Assembly: GCA_965227095.1 (NCBI GenBank)
Contig: CBDDFL010000001.1
Coordinates: 124,001 to 188,000, forward strand
Direction of reading: 5' to 3'
Length of the DNA stretch: 64,000 nucleotides
Source of the DNA: JANQMY01 sp965227095
GTDB lineage: Bacteria > Pseudomonadota > Alphaproteobacteria > JANQMY01
The stretch's first letter is position 1. Each line of letters opens with the position of its first letter. A program made the translations under genes and the position numbers. Under the pieces are notes generated by a model. That model was not told the origin of the DNA and ran no database searches. It worked only from the letters and a program-made list of their open reading frames with translations. Positions 18,207 through 26,360 of the stretch are shown here, piece after piece.

Positions 18207-18734
18207 TTAGTCGGCGCCGAACTGACGGATCGGGTCGGTCTTGCCGTCCCATTCGGCGTGGCTTTGTTCCAGAACCCCGAAGAAGGCGCGGACACCCGGA
18301 TTGTCTTCATAGATTTCCACATAGCCGCCCAGATCCTTGCGCGCATCCATATAGGCAACGCGGCCCGTGGCCACCAGTTCCGTGATGGAGGGATAGCCCG
18401 CTTCTTCGAAGCGTTTCTTTTCCGCAGGGAAATCTTCCACCAAGATCGCCCAATGGTGAAAGCCTTCTTCGCCCGGTTTATAGGCATGGCGATACACCGA
18501 CGGCGTGTCGTCATTCTGTTGGATGAGCTGCACGTGAGCAGGCCCCACTTGACCGAAGGCATAGGTCACATCGACCACCGCCTTCTGACCCAAGAAGGTT
18601 GTGGAATCGATTTGCACATTTTCCATGAGGTAGAAAGGACCGGCCCCGAACATTTCTGTCCACTTGGCGCAGGCCGCTTTTACGTCATTCACCACATAGG
18701 CGTATTGTTGGATGGGATGTTTGAGAAAAGCCAT
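18207..18734 (-). CDS. VOC (glyoxalase/dioxygenase fold) family protein
   Basis: A 175-residue vicinal-oxygen-chelate protein. The frame runs upstream to 18806, but GGAGGA before the ATG at 18734 and the family-like start MAFLKHPIQQYAYVV decide this start. The two beta-alpha-beta-beta-beta modules show QQYAYVVNDVKAACAKW with FGAGPFYL, and then HHWAILVEDFPAEKKRFEEAG with VEIYEDNPGVRAFF. Metal ligands would be His30-40-region and Glu residues in these strands. Members isomerise, cleave or bind small molecules, so the substrate is open. The gene is downstream of, and probably co-transcribed with, a GNAT and a DksA-like gene. Confidence 0.75.
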   Translation of the reverse strand: MAFLKHPIQQYAYVVNDVKAACAKWTEMFGAGPFYLMENVQIDSTTFLGQKAVVDVTYAFGQVGPAHVQLIQQNDDTPSVYRHAYKPGEEGFHHWAILVEDFPAEKKRFEEAGYPSITELVATGRVAYMDARKDLGGYVEIYEDNPGVRAFFGVLEQSHAEWDGKTDPIRQFGAD

Positions 18735-18757
18735 GGCGTCCTCCGGCGTTTGGGTTG

Positions 18758-19345
18758 TTATGAATTCTGTATGCGTTGATCTAGGGCGCGATCGACTGAT
18801 GGCCACTCGCCCCGCAGGATTGAGAAATAGGCGCTGTCCCGATACGTGCCGTCCGGCAGCAGCATGTGGTGGCGCAAAATGCCTTCTTCGACGGCCCCTA
18901 ACTTGCGCAACGCGGCGCGGGACCGGGCATTGCGCGCATCGGTCTTAAACTCTACCCGGTTCGCCCCACAATCGAACGCATGTTGCAACAGCAAGCGTTT
19001 GCAAGAGGGATTCACCTGCGTTCCGTGAACGGAGGGGTGATACCAGGTGCCACCGATTTCCACCTTATGATCATGCGGCGCGATGTTGAGATAACAGCTC
19101 ATGCCGACGATGCGGTCGCCTGACATGCCTTTGGCAAACACCGTGTGCGGGATCCACCGGCGCGCGTCAAATTCGTGCCGCAGATAGGCAAAGAAAGGTT
19201 TGAATTGTTCGCCGGCGCCCCCGGCCGGCATATAGGTCCAGATGTCTGTATCATCTGCCATGTCCAGAAGACCCGGCAGGTGGGCATCCACAATCGGCTC
19301 CATACGGACGAAATCATTTTCTAAAACAGCGGGTTCGAGCTTCAC
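18758..19345 (-). CDS. GNAT family N-acetyltransferase, RimJ/RimL-like
   Basis: A 195-residue GNAT of the acetyltransf_3 type. ENDFVRMEPIVDAHLPGLLDMADD opens the domain, GMSCYLNIAPHDHKVEIGGTWYHPSVHGTQVNPSCKRLLLQHAF covers the acetyl-CoA strand and loop in two parts, and the tail has the family's VEFKTDARNARSRAALRKLGAVEEG. Relatives acetylate protein N-termini or small amines. The RimJ/L A-x-G-x-G pyrophosphate loop is replaced by HGTQVN, as in a large branch of this family. Its start overlaps the end of the DksA-like gene by 4 bp, so the two are coupled. Confidence 0.82.
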   Translation of the reverse strand: MKLEPAVLENDFVRMEPIVDAHLPGLLDMADDTDIWTYMPAGGAGEQFKPFFAYLRHEFDARRWIPHTVFAKGMSGDRIVGMSCYLNIAPHDHKVEIGGTWYHPSVHGTQVNPSCKRLLLQHAFDCGANRVEFKTDARNARSRAALRKLGAVEEGILRHHMLLPDGTYRDSAYFSILRGEWPSVDRALDQRIQNS

Positions 19346-19692
19346 GTGTTCACCTCACGCGCGCTGGCGCACGCGGTGCAGACGGCCGCAGCCGGATCTA
19401 GATCCAATCTCTTCTCCACAATCTCTTCCCCGCAGGCCACACAGTAGCCAAATTCGTCATCATCCATTCGGGCAAGTGCTGCCGCAATTTGCTTCAGGCG
19501 CACACCGCGCCGCCGTTCTTCCGCCAGGGCCATGCTTTGCTGTTGCAGGGCGTCCATGCGCGACAAACGCCCGACGCTTTGCTGGTCCAGCTCCACCGGC
19601 GCGCGCTCGTCCGCACTGGCCGTTTGCAGGGCGGTGATCTCTTCGCGTTCCTGAGATAATAGAGAGCGATATTTTTGAACGTCTAGTGCCAT
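19342..19692 (-). CDS. DksA/TraR C4 zinc-finger family protein
   Basis: A 116-residue protein with a coiled-coil N-terminal half (YRSLLSQEREEITALQ, then MDALQQQSMALAEERRRG) and a C-terminal zinc finger of the form CVAC-x17-CTAC in GYCVACGEEIVEKRLDLDP and AAAVCTACA. DksA-family proteins insert a coiled coil into the RNA polymerase secondary channel. This short form lacks the acidic DksA tip residues D-x-x-D-A as I read it, so it may be a TraR/YbiI-type relative and not DksA itself. It is first in a small minus-strand operon with GNAT and VOC genes. Confidence 0.8.
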   Translation of the reverse strand: MALDVQKYRSLLSQEREEITALQTASADERAPVELDQQSVGRLSRMDALQQQSMALAEERRRGVRLKQIAAALARMDDDEFGYCVACGEEIVEKRLDLDPAAAVCTACASAREVNT

Positions 19693-19798
19693 AGTCGCTT
19701 CATGGTAGACGAATTAGCTGCGAAAGGTGAACACAGCCTGGAAACCGATCCTTTTTGCAAGACGAACCTTGCATGTGGAAAGGAATGAACTCTCGGGC

Positions 19799-20800
19799 CT
19801 AGTGTTTCGCGTCCAGCGACAACCATAGGCGCAGCAGGTGGCGCTTGCGGTCCGGTTCCGGCCAATCCTCATAATTCGTGCGGGCATGAAGGTTGGTGTG
19901 GTTCGATAACAGCTGAATGTCGCCGGGTTCCAGATCCATATCGAAATAGAGCGCTGGGTCGGCGGCCACCTTTTCATAGAGGTCCATCAAGGTTTGGCGC
20001 TCTTCCGTGAAGGGCGGCACATCGTCGTGGCGTACCACGGATCGAAAATAATCCGAATGATAAAACGTCCGCAACGACCCATTAGCAAACCGGCAGGGTT
20101 CAATGGGAATGTGGCCCGGCATGCCATCATTGCCTTCATTGCGCCGGTCCAACAAAAACGCCTCGAACAATTGCGGCGCAAGGTCCGGCCGTTGTGCGAG
20201 TACTTCATTGAAAACCGTCACGGAGCTGACGATCCGGCTTTTGCCGCCGGATTTTGCTTTTTGCAAGCAGAGGAGGCCCACCACATCCGCCGCATCGCAG
20301 TGATATTCAATATTCGAAGCGGTGCGATAGAGCCGCACAAACGGATCGTCGGCACTGTCGCCCGTATCGGTCACATGGCCCAGCAGATCTCCTTGCGGAT
20401 TTTGCGCACCCGGCAGACCCAAATGCAGGCCAAAACACCAAAAGACCCGTTCGGAGTCTTCTTGGCTCCACTCTGACACAGGGACGCCAGAGATCACTTG
20501 GAAGCCGCGTCCCGACGTAAGCTCTTCACGCCAGGCGCTAAACTGATCGGCCAGGGACGGCAGTGGGAAGTCATTGGCCACCAGCTCCCCCACCGGTTTT
20601 CCTGTGGCCTTGGACTGAGTGATGGCCTGCGTAATTTCACCCACATCCGATGGTGTCAGTGCATAACGCCAGCCATCCGTCTGCCGCACCTCGTCGCCAC
20701 GCCATGCGGCCGCAACGCGCAGCGGTTCCGACAATACATCCGTATGGGGACGGTCAAAATAATGCAGGGTTTGATCGAGAAAGCTTTTGTAATGGGCCAC
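19799..20800 (-). CDS. TauD/TfdA-family Fe(II)/2-oxoglutarate dioxygenase
   Basis: A 333-residue non-heme iron dioxygenase. The first two iron ligands form HxD at His167 and Asp169 in EYHCDAADVVGL, the distal His is His305 in SNHTNLHAR, and an Arg in RHLLRLWL binds 2-oxoglutarate. The 2-oxoglutarate/substrate region KSGGKSRIVSSVTVFNE matches the family. Substrates of this family range from taurine and phenoxyacetates to other acids, so no specific one can be given. It follows the AroQ-PheC fusion gene by 17 bp in the same direction, which suggests a single transcript, though the two activities are not obviously related. Confidence 0.88.
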   Translation of the reverse strand: MAHYKSFLDQTLHYFDRPHTDVLSEPLRVAAAWRGDEVRQTDGWRYALTPSDVGEITQAITQSKATGKPVGELVANDFPLPSLADQFSAWREELTSGRGFQVISGVPVSEWSQEDSERVFWCFGLHLGLPGAQNPQGDLLGHVTDTGDSADDPFVRLYRTASNIEYHCDAADVVGLLCLQKAKSGGKSRIVSSVTVFNEVLAQRPDLAPQLFEAFLLDRRNEGNDGMPGHIPIEPCRFANGSLRTFYHSDYFRSVVRHDDVPPFTEERQTLMDLYEKVAADPALYFDMDLEPGDIQLLSNHTNLHARTNYEDWPEPDRKRHLLRLWLSLDAKH

Positions 20801-20817
20801 GGGACGCGTCCTTGTTG

Positions 20818-22161
20818 TTATCCACCCGAACCTATGGAGACGCCGCCCAAATATTTCTGGAAAATCCCATCACGCGTGCCGTCAATGGTTTTTTGGGTAA
20901 GCCAGGTATCCACATAATGGCGCCAAGCATCGTCCTGAGGCAGAAGGAATCCCTTTTCCGCAACCGTCAAGGTGCGCCCCGGCATGGCCCGGCACAAAGA
21001 CGGGTTGCGCCCGGCTTGATAGAGCACTTCGATCAAATCCGTGACCATCACATCCGCGCGGTTCGCTGCTATTTCCTGGAAGATCTTCGTATTATCGTCG
21101 AACACCGTCACGTTCGCGGCGTATAGATTTTTGGTGGTGAACTTTTGATTTGTGCCACCCGGGTTCACCACCACCCGCGTGGTTGGCCGGTTGAGATCGC
21201 TGAGCGAATGGTATTTGCTCACATCACCGCACCGGACGATGGGTGCTTTACCGCCCGAATGATAGGCGCCCGAGAAATAGGCCTTCTGCGCCCGGGCAAG
21301 TGTGCGGGTGATGCCGCTCATGGCGATGTCGAATTTGCCCGCTTCAAAATCTTGCATCAGGGTAGGCCAGGTGGTCTGCACAAATTCCACCTCAACACCC
21401 AGCGTTTGGCCCAGACTATTGGCAAGATCGATGTCGATGCCGGTGAAGCCGTCCCCTTTTGCAATCGAAAACGGCGGATAATCCCCCGTGGTGCCCACGC
21501 GCAATGTGCCGGCGGCCAGCACCGCGCCTAAGACGCCGTCCGGTTCTGTGGAGGCATCGCCCGTGCCATATTCAATTTGCGCGGCGGTGCGCACCAGAGT
21601 GTCGGCGGTTTCCGCGCCCAGCCCCAAGGGCTCCAATTGGGCGGCCAATCGGATAGCCAATGCTTCCTTCTGATCATCCGACGCAAGAAGGGGCTGGACC
21701 ATCAGCAACTGATCCAAAATCCGCGCCGTGACGGCGGAGATCGCCGGGCGTAACGTTCTGCTTAAACTGGGTGCTGGCGCGGGAGAAGACTTACCGGCGC
21801 GCCATTGTTTGGTCGCTTGGTTCTGAATGGCCTTAGCGGCATCCATTTGCGCCACCACAAAGGGCGTGATGGTATCGGGGTCAAGGCCCGCTGCCGCCGC
21901 GTTTTTCTTGGACGCATCGATCACACGTGCCTCGCGCGGTGCGTCGGTGATCTTGCCATAGGCCTGCCATTTGGCAGCGGCCACTTGTTCCATCAGATAG
22001 AGACGGTGCACCAGCAAATCGCCCAAGCGTTCAAGTTCCGGCGACAGCACCACCTGTTCTTGAACCGGGTCGTCTTCCGCCACGCTGGCATAGGGAACTG
22101 CCATGAAACCGATGGCCACAACGCCTGCACACATGAACGCCGCTGATCTGAGGAATGACAT
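20818..22161 (-). CDS. pheC: Periplasmic chorismate mutase-cyclohexadienyl dehydratase fusion
   Basis: A 447-residue exported protein made of two enzymes. After a signal peptide (1-28) comes an AroQ-gamma chorismate mutase domain (about 38-200): Arg53, Lys64, Asp73-x-x-Arg76-Glu77 and Gln105 sit in the pattern of the family's active-site residues, and a second helical half follows. Residues about 207-440 form a PheC domain with RVGTTGDYPPFS, TTWPTLM, AGKFDIAMSGIT and NPGGTNQKF. PheC is related to amino-acid-binding proteins but dehydrates prephenate or arogenate. Together the domains would turn chorismate into phenylpyruvate or phenylalanine outside the cytoplasm. The start is 2 bp past the glnS stop, so it is in the glnS transcript. 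A misreading as a transport receptor is possible from the fold alone. Confidence 0.85.
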   Translation of the reverse strand: MSFLRSAAFMCAGVVAIGFMAVPYASVAEDDPVQEQVVLSPELERLGDLLVHRLYLMEQVAAAKWQAYGKITDAPREARVIDASKKNAAAAGLDPDTITPFVVAQMDAAKAIQNQATKQWRAGKSSPAPAPSLSRTLRPAISAVTARILDQLLMVQPLLASDDQKEALAIRLAAQLEPLGLGAETADTLVRTAAQIEYGTGDASTEPDGVLGAVLAAGTLRVGTTGDYPPFSIAKGDGFTGIDIDLANSLGQTLGVEVEFVQTTWPTLMQDFEAGKFDIAMSGITRTLARAQKAYFSGAYHSGGKAPIVRCGDVSKYHSLSDLNRPTTRVVVNPGGTNQKFTTKNLYAANVTVFDDNTKIFQEIAANRADVMVTDLIEVLYQAGRNPSLCRAMPGRTLTVAEKGFLLPQDDAWRHYVDTWLTQKTIDGTRDGIFQKYLGGVSIGSGG

Positions 22162-22163
22162 GG

Positions 22164-23873
22164 TCAGCCTTTCTTGCCTTTGGCTTTGCTCCAGCTATCC
22201 CGCAACCCGATGGTGCGGTTATAGACCAGATGATCCGGCGTACTGTCCGGATCCGGAACAAAATAGCCCAACCGTTCAAACTGCACGGTTTCCGGATTGT
22301 TCGCCGCCGCAAGGGAAGGTTCCAGTTTGCAGTTCAGCAGAACCTCCCGCGAGGTCGGGTTCAAATCTTCCATCACGTCTTCCTTGCCCGCCCCCGGCAC
22401 TTCCGAGGCAAACAACCGGTCATAGATCCGCACTTCCGCATCCACCGCATGGCGGGCAGAGACCCAATGCATGGTCGATTTCACTTTACGTCCATCCGGT
22501 GCGTTGCCGCCCTTTGTTTCCGGGTCATAGGTGCAACGGACTTCTATAACCTCGCCATTTTCATCTTTGATGACACCGGTGCAGGTAAGGAAATAGGCAT
22601 AGCGAAAGCGCACTTCCCGGCCTGGGGCCAGACGGAAGAACTTTTTCGGCGGATCTTCCATGAAGTCGTCCCGCTCAATGTAAAGCTCGCGCGAGAACGG
22701 CACGGGCCGGCGGCCCGCTTCTTCATCTTCCGGATTATTGATGGCCTGAACCTCTTCCACTTGGTCTTCCGGATAGTTTTCAATCACCACTTTCAACGGA
22801 TTGAGCACGGCCATGCGGCGCGGAGCTGCTTTGTTGAGATATTCCCGAACACAGGCATCCAGCAGCTCAATTTCCACCGTGCCTTCATTCTTGTTGATAT
22901 CAAGCCGGCCGATGAAATCCCGCAGCGCTTCGGGGGGGATGCCCCGGCGCCGCATCCCTGAAATGGTGGGCATGCGCGGATCATCCCAACCGTCCACATG
23001 GTTTTCCTGAACCAGTTGTATCAAACGGCGTTTGGACAGCACCGTATAGGTCACGCCGAGCCGCGCGAATTCATACTGGCGCGGTTCCGACGGCACGGGC
23101 AGTTTTTCCACCAGCCAATCATAAAGCGGTCGATGGTCGGCAAATTCCAGCGTACACAGGGAATGGGTGATGTGTTCCAGCGAATCCGACTGGCCATGGG
23201 CAAAGTCGTAGGTCGGATAGATATGCCAGGTATCGCCCGTGCGCGGGTGATGGGCATTCAAAATGCGGTAGAGCGTCGGGTCGCGCATATTGATATTGCC
23301 CGCGGCCATGTCGATTTTCGCGCGCAGAACCCGTTCCCCATCGGCGAATTCGCCCGCCTTCATACGCCGGAACAGGTCGAGATTTTCCTCAACGCTGCGG
23401 TCGCGGTAGGGGCTGGGTTTGCCGGGTTCGGTCAAGGTGCCGCGATATTCCCGCATTTCTTCCGCGGACAGATCTTCCACATAAGCAAGCCCTTGTTCGA
23501 TTAGATATTCCGCCCAATCATAGAGCTGCTGGAAATAGTCTGACGCAAAGAACAGATTGTCGCCCCAATCGAAGCCCAGCCATTTCACATCGCGCTGGAT
23601 GGCATCGATATATTCTTGCTCTTCCTTCTTGGGATTGGTGTCATCAAAACGCAGATGGCAGGTGCCGCCAAATTCTTCCGCCAACCCAAAATTGAGGCAG
23701 ATGGACAAAGCATGTCCCATATGCAGATAGCCATTTGGTTCCGGCGGAAACCGGGTCACGATGCTTTTATGTTTTCCGGACGCAAGGTCTTCACGAATGA
23801 TGGTGCGGACGAAATCGGTCTTTTCGCGGGGGGCTGCATCCGTTTCCGTGGCAGCAATATCGGTCTTTGTCAT
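22164..23873 (-). CDS. glnS: Glutaminyl-tRNA synthetase
   Basis: A class I synthetase, 569 residues from the ATG at 23873 (a TTG at 23885 is also in frame). The HIGH-type signature is EPNGYLHMGHA, and the KMSKS-type loop is VLSKRRL. ICLNFGLAEEFGGTCHLRFDDTNP and YDFAHGQSDSLEHITHSLCTLEF are typical of GlnRS, and the C-terminal beta-barrels that read the anticodon are present. It charges tRNA-Gln directly. Many alphaproteobacteria use Glu-tRNA-Gln amidotransferase instead and lack this enzyme, so its presence suggests acquisition of the gamma-proteobacterial type; GatCAB cannot be judged from this window. It leads the glnS, AroQ-PheC, TauD run. Confidence 0.95.
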   Translation of the reverse strand: MTKTDIAATETDAAPREKTDFVRTIIREDLASGKHKSIVTRFPPEPNGYLHMGHALSICLNFGLAEEFGGTCHLRFDDTNPKKEEQEYIDAIQRDVKWLGFDWGDNLFFASDYFQQLYDWAEYLIEQGLAYVEDLSAEEMREYRGTLTEPGKPSPYRDRSVEENLDLFRRMKAGEFADGERVLRAKIDMAAGNINMRDPTLYRILNAHHPRTGDTWHIYPTYDFAHGQSDSLEHITHSLCTLEFADHRPLYDWLVEKLPVPSEPRQYEFARLGVTYTVLSKRRLIQLVQENHVDGWDDPRMPTISGMRRRGIPPEALRDFIGRLDINKNEGTVEIELLDACVREYLNKAAPRRMAVLNPLKVVIENYPEDQVEEVQAINNPEDEEAGRRPVPFSRELYIERDDFMEDPPKKFFRLAPGREVRFRYAYFLTCTGVIKDENGEVIEVRCTYDPETKGGNAPDGRKVKSTMHWVSARHAVDAEVRIYDRLFASEVPGAGKEDVMEDLNPTSREVLLNCKLEPSLAAANNPETVQFERLGYFVPDPDSTPDHLVYNRTIGLRDSWSKAKGKKG

Positions 23874-24015
23874 GTATCGGCACAATTGCGGGCGTTAGCG
23901 AACCCGCAGATAGAGGTGGAAAATATTTCTCCCTGTGTGCCAGAAAATGCCTCTCACGCCAACCGCGCAGAAAAGCATTCAAGGAGGGACACGGATTTCG
24001 GATCTTGATGACCGC

Positions 24016-24408
24016 CTAATCGTTCGGCAAGACCACTGGTTTGCCATGGGGGGTGTCGCGATAGGCCTGGGCCCAGGCCACCTTCAAATCGGTCAGACCG
24101 TCGGCATCTGCCGCCCCTTTCTGGGTGACGATCCGTTCCAATGCCGCCAACCAGAACTCATAATAGCGCCCGCCCGACTGGTCATCTTGACCGCGATGGT
24201 CGCCGATAACGGCTCCCAAGGTACTGGCCCACTCGTCCCACGAAAAAAGGCCGTTTTGATACAGCGCGATGGTCATGGCGAAGGCGTGCGCCTGCCACGG
24301 TTCGGCAAAGACGGGGTCCGCCTCTTGTTTCAACGCGTCCGGCACCAGGGACGCGAATTTCTGTTGTGATGGGTCAGGCGCGTTCAAGATAGGGCTCCCA
24401 CAGATCAA
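24016..24408 (-). CDS. Nitrile hydratase accessory/activator protein
   Basis: A 130-residue protein of the nitrile hydratase activator family (P14K/NhlE-like), related to the beta subunit N terminus. WQAHAFAMTIALYQNGLFSWDEWASTLGAVI and YYEFWLAALERIV are diagnostic. It is thought to help insert cobalt into the alpha subunit by subunit exchange. The frame overlaps the beta gene by 35 bp from an ATG at 24408; a TTG at 24387 would shorten the overlap and give a more typical N terminus, so the start is uncertain. It is the third gene of an alpha-beta-accessory operon. Confidence 0.88.
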   Translation of the reverse strand: MICGSPILNAPDPSQQKFASLVPDALKQEADPVFAEPWQAHAFAMTIALYQNGLFSWDEWASTLGAVIGDHRGQDDQSGGRYYEFWLAALERIVTQKGAADADGLTDLKVAWAQAYRDTPHGKPVVLPND

Positions 24409-25054
24409 GGGTCACGGTGTCTTTCGGATGGGCCGTCTCGCCCCACAGGGTTCGCGCTGTAAACCGCACCGAATAAAGATGCGCGGGATTTTCCCCCTCA
24501 AACTTTGCGTTGGTATCGGGAAAGACATGGGCGCCGTGATGGGCAACGATGGTGCCCACCTTGTCGCGCGCATAGCGCGGCAGCCTGGTGTGCCCCTCCA
24601 CCCGAAGATTTTTCGTGTGAATCTGGTCGCCTACCTTGAAAGCTGGTGTCGCCTCAATCTCTCGAGAAGCCGGGGCCCCTGCTTGCAGGACTGCCAGCAC
24701 CAGGTCAGCCGGCACGGGTGGCGTATCCGGCTTCGCCCCCAAATCCGGCGTCCTGCCCTGGTTCACCTGATCAATCTGATCGTCCGACAGCACGCCGTTA
24801 ACGCGACATCGGGACATCACGCCTTCAAACCAGCGTTCGTAATAGGATATACGCAGATAGTCCGCTGGCGGAACGGTTTCCATGGAATGACGGGTATTGT
24901 CCGTATTGCCTGGTAAAAATGCCGTGCTGACAAGATTGAGGGCCAAGACGCGTCCTTCCCATGGCGCGTGAAACACGGGCTCATCAATTTCGATCGGGAT
25001 GGGACCGAAGCCCGCCATGCCGCCCATATCGTGAATGCCATCCATGAGCGTCAC
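24374..25054 (-). CDS. nthB: Nitrile hydratase subunit beta
   Basis: The 226-residue beta subunit of nitrile hydratase, which pairs with the alpha subunit to hydrate nitriles to amides in the cytoplasm. The start MDGIHDMGGMAGFGPIP is diagnostic, and the C-terminal SH3-like barrel shows VGDQIHTKNLRVEGHTRLPRYARDKVG in two parts, followed by YSVRFTARTLWGE. Its start overlaps the alpha stop by 4 bp and its end overlaps the accessory gene. No amidase or aldoxime dehydratase follows, which would normally complete the nitrile pathway. Confidence 0.95.
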   Translation of the reverse strand: MTLMDGIHDMGGMAGFGPIPIEIDEPVFHAPWEGRVLALNLVSTAFLPGNTDNTRHSMETVPPADYLRISYYERWFEGVMSRCRVNGVLSDDQIDQVNQGRTPDLGAKPDTPPVPADLVLAVLQAGAPASREIEATPAFKVGDQIHTKNLRVEGHTRLPRYARDKVGTIVAHHGAHVFPDTNAKFEGENPAHLYSVRFTARTLWGETAHPKDTVTLDLWEPYLERA

Positions 25055-25674
25055 CCTTTTTCCGGCGCAGCGGCAAGACCCGTGCCGATCATTGAATCGC
25101 GTGTTACCAATTCCGCGAGCTGATCTTCCGTCATACCGTCCGTGCCGTGCGGCCGCTCGGGCAACACCAGATACCGCACTTCAGCGGTGGAATCCCACAC
25201 CCGCACTTCCGTGTCATCGCTTACCGTAACGCCGAATTCTTCCAACACCTTTCGCGGTTCGCTGACCGCACGGGCACGGTAAGCGGAAGACTTGTACCAA
25301 GCAGGCGGCAGCCCCAGGACCGGCCAGGGGTAACACGAACACAATGTGCACACGACCATGTTGTGCACCGCGTCCGTATTTTCCACAACCACCATATCTT
25401 CGCCTTGCATGGCGGGAAAGCCAAAGTCCGCGATGGTGGCCGACCCGTCTGCCAGCAGTTTTTGTTTGAAGGCCGGGTCGGACCAGGCACGGGCCACAAC
25501 ACGGGCGCCGTTTTTCGGGCCCACTTTGTTTTCATAGAGATCCACAATGCCGTCCAACGTGGCGGGATCAACCAACCCTTTATTGACCAAAGCGGTTTCC
25601 AGCGCTTTGACCCGCAAGGTCATGTCGGACGGCGGGTGTTGATGCTCATGATCGTGATCGTGGCCTTTGCCCAT
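25051..25674 (-). CDS. nthA: Nitrile hydratase subunit alpha, cobalt type
   Basis: The catalytic subunit, 207 residues from the ATG at 25674 (the frame continues upstream, but into the divergent gene). The metal claw is CTLCSC at 109-114 in VVCTLCSCYPWPVLG. Threonine after the first cysteine marks the cobalt form, since the iron form has serine. The middle and last cysteines are normally oxidised to sulfinic and sulfenic acid. The N terminus is unusually histidine-rich (HDHDHEHQH at 5-13), which might bind metal. It heads the alpha-beta-accessory operon and diverges from a HupE-like gene with an 83-bp gap. Confidence 0.95.
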   Translation of the reverse strand: MGKGHDHDHEHQHPPSDMTLRVKALETALVNKGLVDPATLDGIVDLYENKVGPKNGARVVARAWSDPAFKQKLLADGSATIADFGFPAMQGEDMVVVENTDAVHNMVVCTLCSCYPWPVLGLPPAWYKSSAYRARAVSEPRKVLEEFGVTVSDDTEVRVWDSTAEVRYLVLPERPHGTDGMTEDQLAELVTRDSMIGTGLAAAPEKG

Positions 25675-25757
25675 GGTCTGTGATAGTCCTGATGCGTTCC
25701 GTGTTGCGTTTGGGGACAAGTCTAAAGCGATAAGGCGCAGACCGGAAGGACTTCCCA

Positions 25758-26360
25758 TTGAAGCGAGTATATTTGCCATTGGCCATGGTGTTCATGGCGT
25801 GGTCATCCCAGGCGTGGGCGCATCACGCCCTGTATGGCCGGACACCGGTGACCCTTCTGGAAGGTTTTTTATCTGGGCTAGCGCATCCCGTTATAGAGCC
25901 CTTGCATTTTGTGGCCGTCATTGCGGTTGGCGTGCTGTGCGGTTTACGCGGCAAGCCCTATTCCGGCGTAGCCGCCTTTGTCATTGGCGGGTTCTTGGCC
26001 ACATGGGCCACGGGGGCCGCCGCTTCCGGACTGATGCTGGAACTTGCCGTTGCCATCTCCGTCTTTGTGTTGGGGCTGTCGGTCCTCATCCAACTGCCCG
26101 CTCAGCGTTTCACTCTGGTAGCGGGCTTGTTCCTGATCGGGGCCGTTCACGGGGCGGCCTATGCGGAAGCCATATTAGGGGCCGGCATGGTGCCCTTGGT
26201 GGCCTATTTGGTTGGGCTCACGCTGGTGCAAGGGGCCATTGCTGGTGCCATCGCTTTTTTGGCAGGCAGGTTACGCGAGAAACAACCCTTGCGCCCGATC
26301 GCTGGAGTTATTTTATCCGGCGTGGGCGCCCTCGCGGCTGTGGCCGTTCTGGCTGCTTAG
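25758..26360 (+). CDS. HupE/UreJ-like membrane protein, candidate cobalt transporter
   Basis: A 200-residue membrane protein with an N-terminal signal-like helix that ends in AHHALYG, then about six helices. SGLAHPVIEPLHFVAVIAVGVLCGL corresponds to the HupE/UreJ motif HPxxGxDHxxAMxxVG, and HGAAYAE to the second conserved His region. Here the Asp of the GxDH is replaced (EPLH). The family takes up nickel or cobalt. Its position, divergent from a cobalt-type nitrile hydratase, suggests it supplies cobalt to that enzyme, in place of the NhlF-type permeases seen in other nitrile hydratase clusters; that is inference. It starts at a TTG with GGAAGGA before it. Confidence 0.75.
   Translation: MKRVYLPLAMVFMAWSSQAWAHHALYGRTPVTLLEGFLSGLAHPVIEPLHFVAVIAVGVLCGLRGKPYSGVAAFVIGGFLATWATGAAASGLMLELAVAISVFVLGLSVLIQLPAQRFTLVAGLFLIGAVHGAAYAEAILGAGMVPLVAYLVGLTLVQGAIAGAIAFLAGRLREKQPLRPIAGVILSGVGALAAVAVLAA

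Noticed and set aside
20818..22161. ABC transporter amino-acid-binding protein
   Set aside because: The C-terminal half has the binding-protein fold, but the PheC motifs and the AroQ-gamma N-terminal half with no permease nearby argue for the enzyme fusion.
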